Part shown: in pieces, positions 57,900-60,299 of the stretch
How positions within the stretch are numbered: the stretch's first letter is position 1
How the letters are laid out: every line of letters starts with the position of its first letter
Assembly: GCA_015654475.1 (NCBI GenBank)
Contig: JAATGV010000024.1
Span: 1-60,299 of the forward strand
DNA from: Actinomycetales bacterium
Lineage (GTDB): Bacteria > Actinomycetota > Actinomycetes > Actinomycetales > Microbacteriaceae
Reading direction: 5' to 3'
Length of the DNA stretch: 60,299 nucleotides
The notes under the pieces: model-generated
What the model was told of the DNA's origin: nothing
Databases searched by the model: none
What the model saw: the letters and a program-made list of their open reading frames with translations, nothing else
Translations under genes and position numbers: made by a program

Positions 57900-60299
57900 G
57901 TGCCTGGAGAGAATCTCACCCGAACCGAAGCAATAGAGCGTGCAGCGATCCTCGAAACGCAGAGTTATGACATCACTCTTGATCTGACGACCAGCACAGA
58001 GACTTTTGCCAGCACCACCGTTGCGAAGTTCACGGCCACTCCCGGCAGCAGCACGTTCATTGACGCGATCACGAACACCGTTCACTCGGTCACCCTCAAC
58101 GGTGCCGACCTCGACCCGGCAGCCGTGGCCGATGGAACTCGCATCCGGCTCGACAACCTTGCCGCAGACAACACGCTCGTCGTTGTCGCCGACTTCGATT
58201 ACGTCAACACCGGTCAAGGTCTGCATCGATTCGTCGACCCCGTCGACGGCGAAGCATATCTGTACAGCCAGTTCGAGGTGCCAGATGCCCGTCGCGTCTA
58301 CGCCAACTTCGAGCAACCCGACCTCAAGGCCGAGTTCACGTTTACTGTGACTGCTCCCGAGCACTGGAAGGTCGTCTCCAACTCGCCGAGCGCGGCACCG
58401 ACACCGGCCGGAGATGGCAAATCCACCTGGCGCTTCGACACAACCACGCGCATCTCGACCTACATCACGGCCATCGTCGCGGGGCCGTACGCCGAAATCC
58501 ACGACGAATTGACGTCGAGCGATGGACGGGTCATCCCCCTCGGCGTGTTCTGCCGCGCGTCGTTGGCCGAGTATCTCGACTCCGACTACATTTTCGACAT
58601 CACGCGGGCCGGCTTCGAGTTCTATGAGAAGAACTTCGACTACCCGTACCCCTTTGAAAAGTACGATCAGCTGTTTGTGCCCGAATTCAATGCCGGTGCG
58701 ATGGAGAACGCAGGATGCGTGACCCACACAGAGGCCTACGTGTTCCGCTCTCAGGTCGCCGATGCGATGCGCGAGCGTCGAGTCGTGACGATCCTGCACG
58801 AACTGGCACACATGTGGTTCGGCGATCTGGTCACCATGAAGTGGTGGAACGATCTGTGGCTCAACGAGAGCTTCGCCGAATACATGTCGACACTTGCCAC
58901 AGCAGAGGCAACGGAGTGGTCAAGCAACTGGACAACATTCAGCTCGTCAGAGAAGTCGTGGGCATATCGCCAAGACCAGCTGCCATCCACCCACCCGATT
59001 GTCGCTGAGATCAACGATTTCGCCGACGTCGAAGTCAACTTCGATGGCATTACGTACGCCAAGGGCGCATCAGTGCTCAAGCAGTTGGTTGCATGGGTCG
59101 GACGGGAAGAGTTCTTTGCTGGGCTACGCCAGTATTTCGTGAAGCACGCGCACCAGAACACCGAACTCGTCGACCTGCTCACTGAGCTTGAGGCGACAAG
59201 TGGCCGCGACCTCACGTCCTGGTCGAAGCTGTGGCTCGAGACGGCAGGGGTGAACACGCTGCGTGTCGAGGTGGAAACCGATGCCGCCGGGGTGATCTCG
59301 TCGTTCGCCGTGCGCCAGAGCGCCGAGCCAGACTACCCGACAATCCGGCCGCACAGGATCGGTATCGGCTTCTATTCTCGCAACGGTGGATCGGTAGTGC
59401 GCACCGACCGTTTCGAGGTGGATGTCGATGGCGAACTGACCGAGCTGCCGGCGCTGGTCGGCAAGACTCGGCCAGACCTCATCCTGCTCAATGAGGATGA
59501 CCTTGCGTACGCCAAGATTCGACTTGACGCGAAGTCGCAGGCATTCGCCATCGAAAACCTCTCGCGTATCGACGACCCGCTCGCCCGCACCCTGATCTGG
59601 GGCTCGATCTGGGATGCCACACGCGACGGCGAAACAAGCGCAAGCGATTTTGTGACGCTCGTGATCGACAACATCGGTGCCGAAACCGAGTCCACGGCGA
59701 TCCGCACCATCCTCAACCAGCTGGTCTCCGCCACCAACCTGTACGTTGCCCCCGCCAAACGCGCCGCAACGCAGGAACGTGTCGCCGACGCATTATGGGC
59801 CCTGGCGAGCCAGGCCCCTGCCGGGTCAGACCGTCAGTTCCAATTTGTGAAGTTCTTCGCGGCAACGGCGGTGACAGCGGCGCATGGTGCCATTCTTGCG
59901 GGCTTGCGCGACGGATCCACAAGCCTCGACGGGCTGAGCATCGACACAGATCTGCGCTGGGAGCTGCTCAACGGACTTGTTGTGCTCGGACTGGCGGATG
60001 AGACCGACATCGCTGCGGCGCTCGACGCGGACCACACGGCAACAGGAAGGCAGGCAGCAGCCCGAGCGCGCGCCAGCATCCCGACGCCGGAAGCCAAGCA
60101 GGCAACGCTCGAGATGCTGCTCACTGACACGACACTGCCCAACTTGATTGTGCGTAACGCTGCAGCCGGGCTGCTCCGTGTGAACGACCCGACACTGCTC
60201 GAAGGCATCGTGGACACATACTTCCGCAGCATCGTCGAGGTGTGGCAGAGCCGCAATTTTCACGTCGCCGAAGACATCATCGTCGGCGCCTTCCCGACG
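57900..60299 (+). CDS. pepN: Aminopeptidase N (partial, cut by right edge)
   Basis: 800 codons from a GTG at 57900 (GAGAAAG 9 nt upstream) with no stop before the edge; the family is about 850 residues long, so little is missing. The M1 motifs are GAMENAGCVTHTEA (near residue 266) and the zinc site HELAHMWFGD (near 300) with the third ligand in LWLNESFAEY. It removes N-terminal residues from peptides and works in the cytoplasm with the Dcp-like peptidase. Confidence 0.95.
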   Translation, partial: MPGENLTRTEAIERAAILETQSYDITLDLTTSTETFASTTVAKFTATPGSSTFIDAITNTVHSVTLNGADLDPAAVADGTRIRLDNLAADNTLVVVADFDYVNTGQGLHRFVDPVDGEAYLYSQFEVPDARRVYANFEQPDLKAEFTFTVTAPEHWKVVSNSPSAAPTPAGDGKSTWRFDTTTRISTYITAIVAGPYAEIHDELTSSDGRVIPLGVFCRASLAEYLDSDYIFDITRAGFEFYEKNFDYPYPFEKYDQLFVPEFNAGAMENAGCVTHTEAYVFRSQVADAMRERRVVTILHELAHMWFGDLVTMKWWNDLWLNESFAEYMSTLATAEATEWSSNWTTFSSSEKSWAYRQDQLPSTHPIVAEINDFADVEVNFDGITYAKGASVLKQLVAWVGREEFFAGLRQYFVKHAHQNTELVDLLTELEATSGRDLTSWSKLWLETAGVNTLRVEVETDAAGVISSFAVRQSAEPDYPTIRPHRIGIGFYSRNGGSVVRTDRFEVDVDGELTELPALVGKTRPDLILLNEDDLAYAKIRLDAKSQAFAIENLSRIDDPLARTLIWGSIWDATRDGETSASDFVTLVIDNIGAETESTAIRTILNQLVSATNLYVAPAKRAATQERVADALWALASQAPAGSDRQFQFVKFFAATAVTAAHGAILAGLRDGSTSLDGLSIDTDLRWELLNGLVVLGLADETDIAAALDADHTATGRQAAARARASIPTPEAKQATLEMLLTDTTLPNLIVRNAAAGLLRVNDPTLLEGIVDTYFRSIVEVWQSRNFHVAEDIIVGAFPT

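Overview
The window looks like a high-GC actinobacterial chromosome, most likely from the family Microbacteriaceae. The evidence is gene order and content: rsfS-nadD-proA-proB-obgE-rpmA-rplU-rne-ndk-folC-ileS, an ileS leader of the actinobacterial translational T-box type, a clpX/clpP2/clpP1/tig block beside tRNA-Pro, a DsbA-like protein of the mycothiol-dependent type, and a PUA-less ProB. No rRNA, CRISPR array or insertion sequence was seen.

Layout. 1-3110: an iron-uptake operon read leftwards (FTR1 permease, Tpd/P19-like lipoprotein, DUF2318-type membrane protein cut by the window edge) with a near-consensus DtxR/IdeR box just upstream. 3391-5346: a divergent EamA exporter/LysR pair. 5363-16314: a genomic island inserted at the 3' end of a tRNA-Ala(GGC) gene and bounded by imperfect direct repeats of about 210-220 bp. 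16392-22844: a LysR/class III aminotransferase pair, a pyrimidine-dimer glycosylase, a Tat-exported esterase, an acyl-CoA synthetase, a zinc metallopeptidase and a PGPGW membrane protein. 22863-39225: a long leftward run of housekeeping genes ending at ileS and its T-box. 39305-49455: CapA-like protein, FNT channel, GNAT proteins, manA, valS and an M3 peptidase. 49517-60299: esterase, clpX-clpP2-clpP1, tig, two tRNAs, dps, rpiB, a DsbA-like protein and the first 800 codons of pepN.

The most striking region is the island. Six leftward genes, hsdM, hsdS, hsdR, a Shedu-like DUF4263 nuclease, gajA (OLD ATPase/TOPRIM nuclease) and gajB (compact UvrD-like helicase), overlap end to start: four junctions of 4 bp and one of 14 bp. 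A complete type I restriction-modification system, a Shedu-like effector and a Gabija-like pair therefore appear to be one translationally coupled operon. This may be a composite or integrated anti-phage system rather than neighbours by chance. HsdS also carries three tandem 12-bp units in its central spacer, like the EcoR124-type repeats that change recognition spacing.

The second oddity is ileS. Its frame is intact from start to stop except for one in-frame amber codon at codon 468, where relatives have Glu. The HIGH-type motif lies before it and KMSKS after it. No second ileS is in the window, so this is either a sequence error, a lethal mutation rescued elsewhere, or readthrough.
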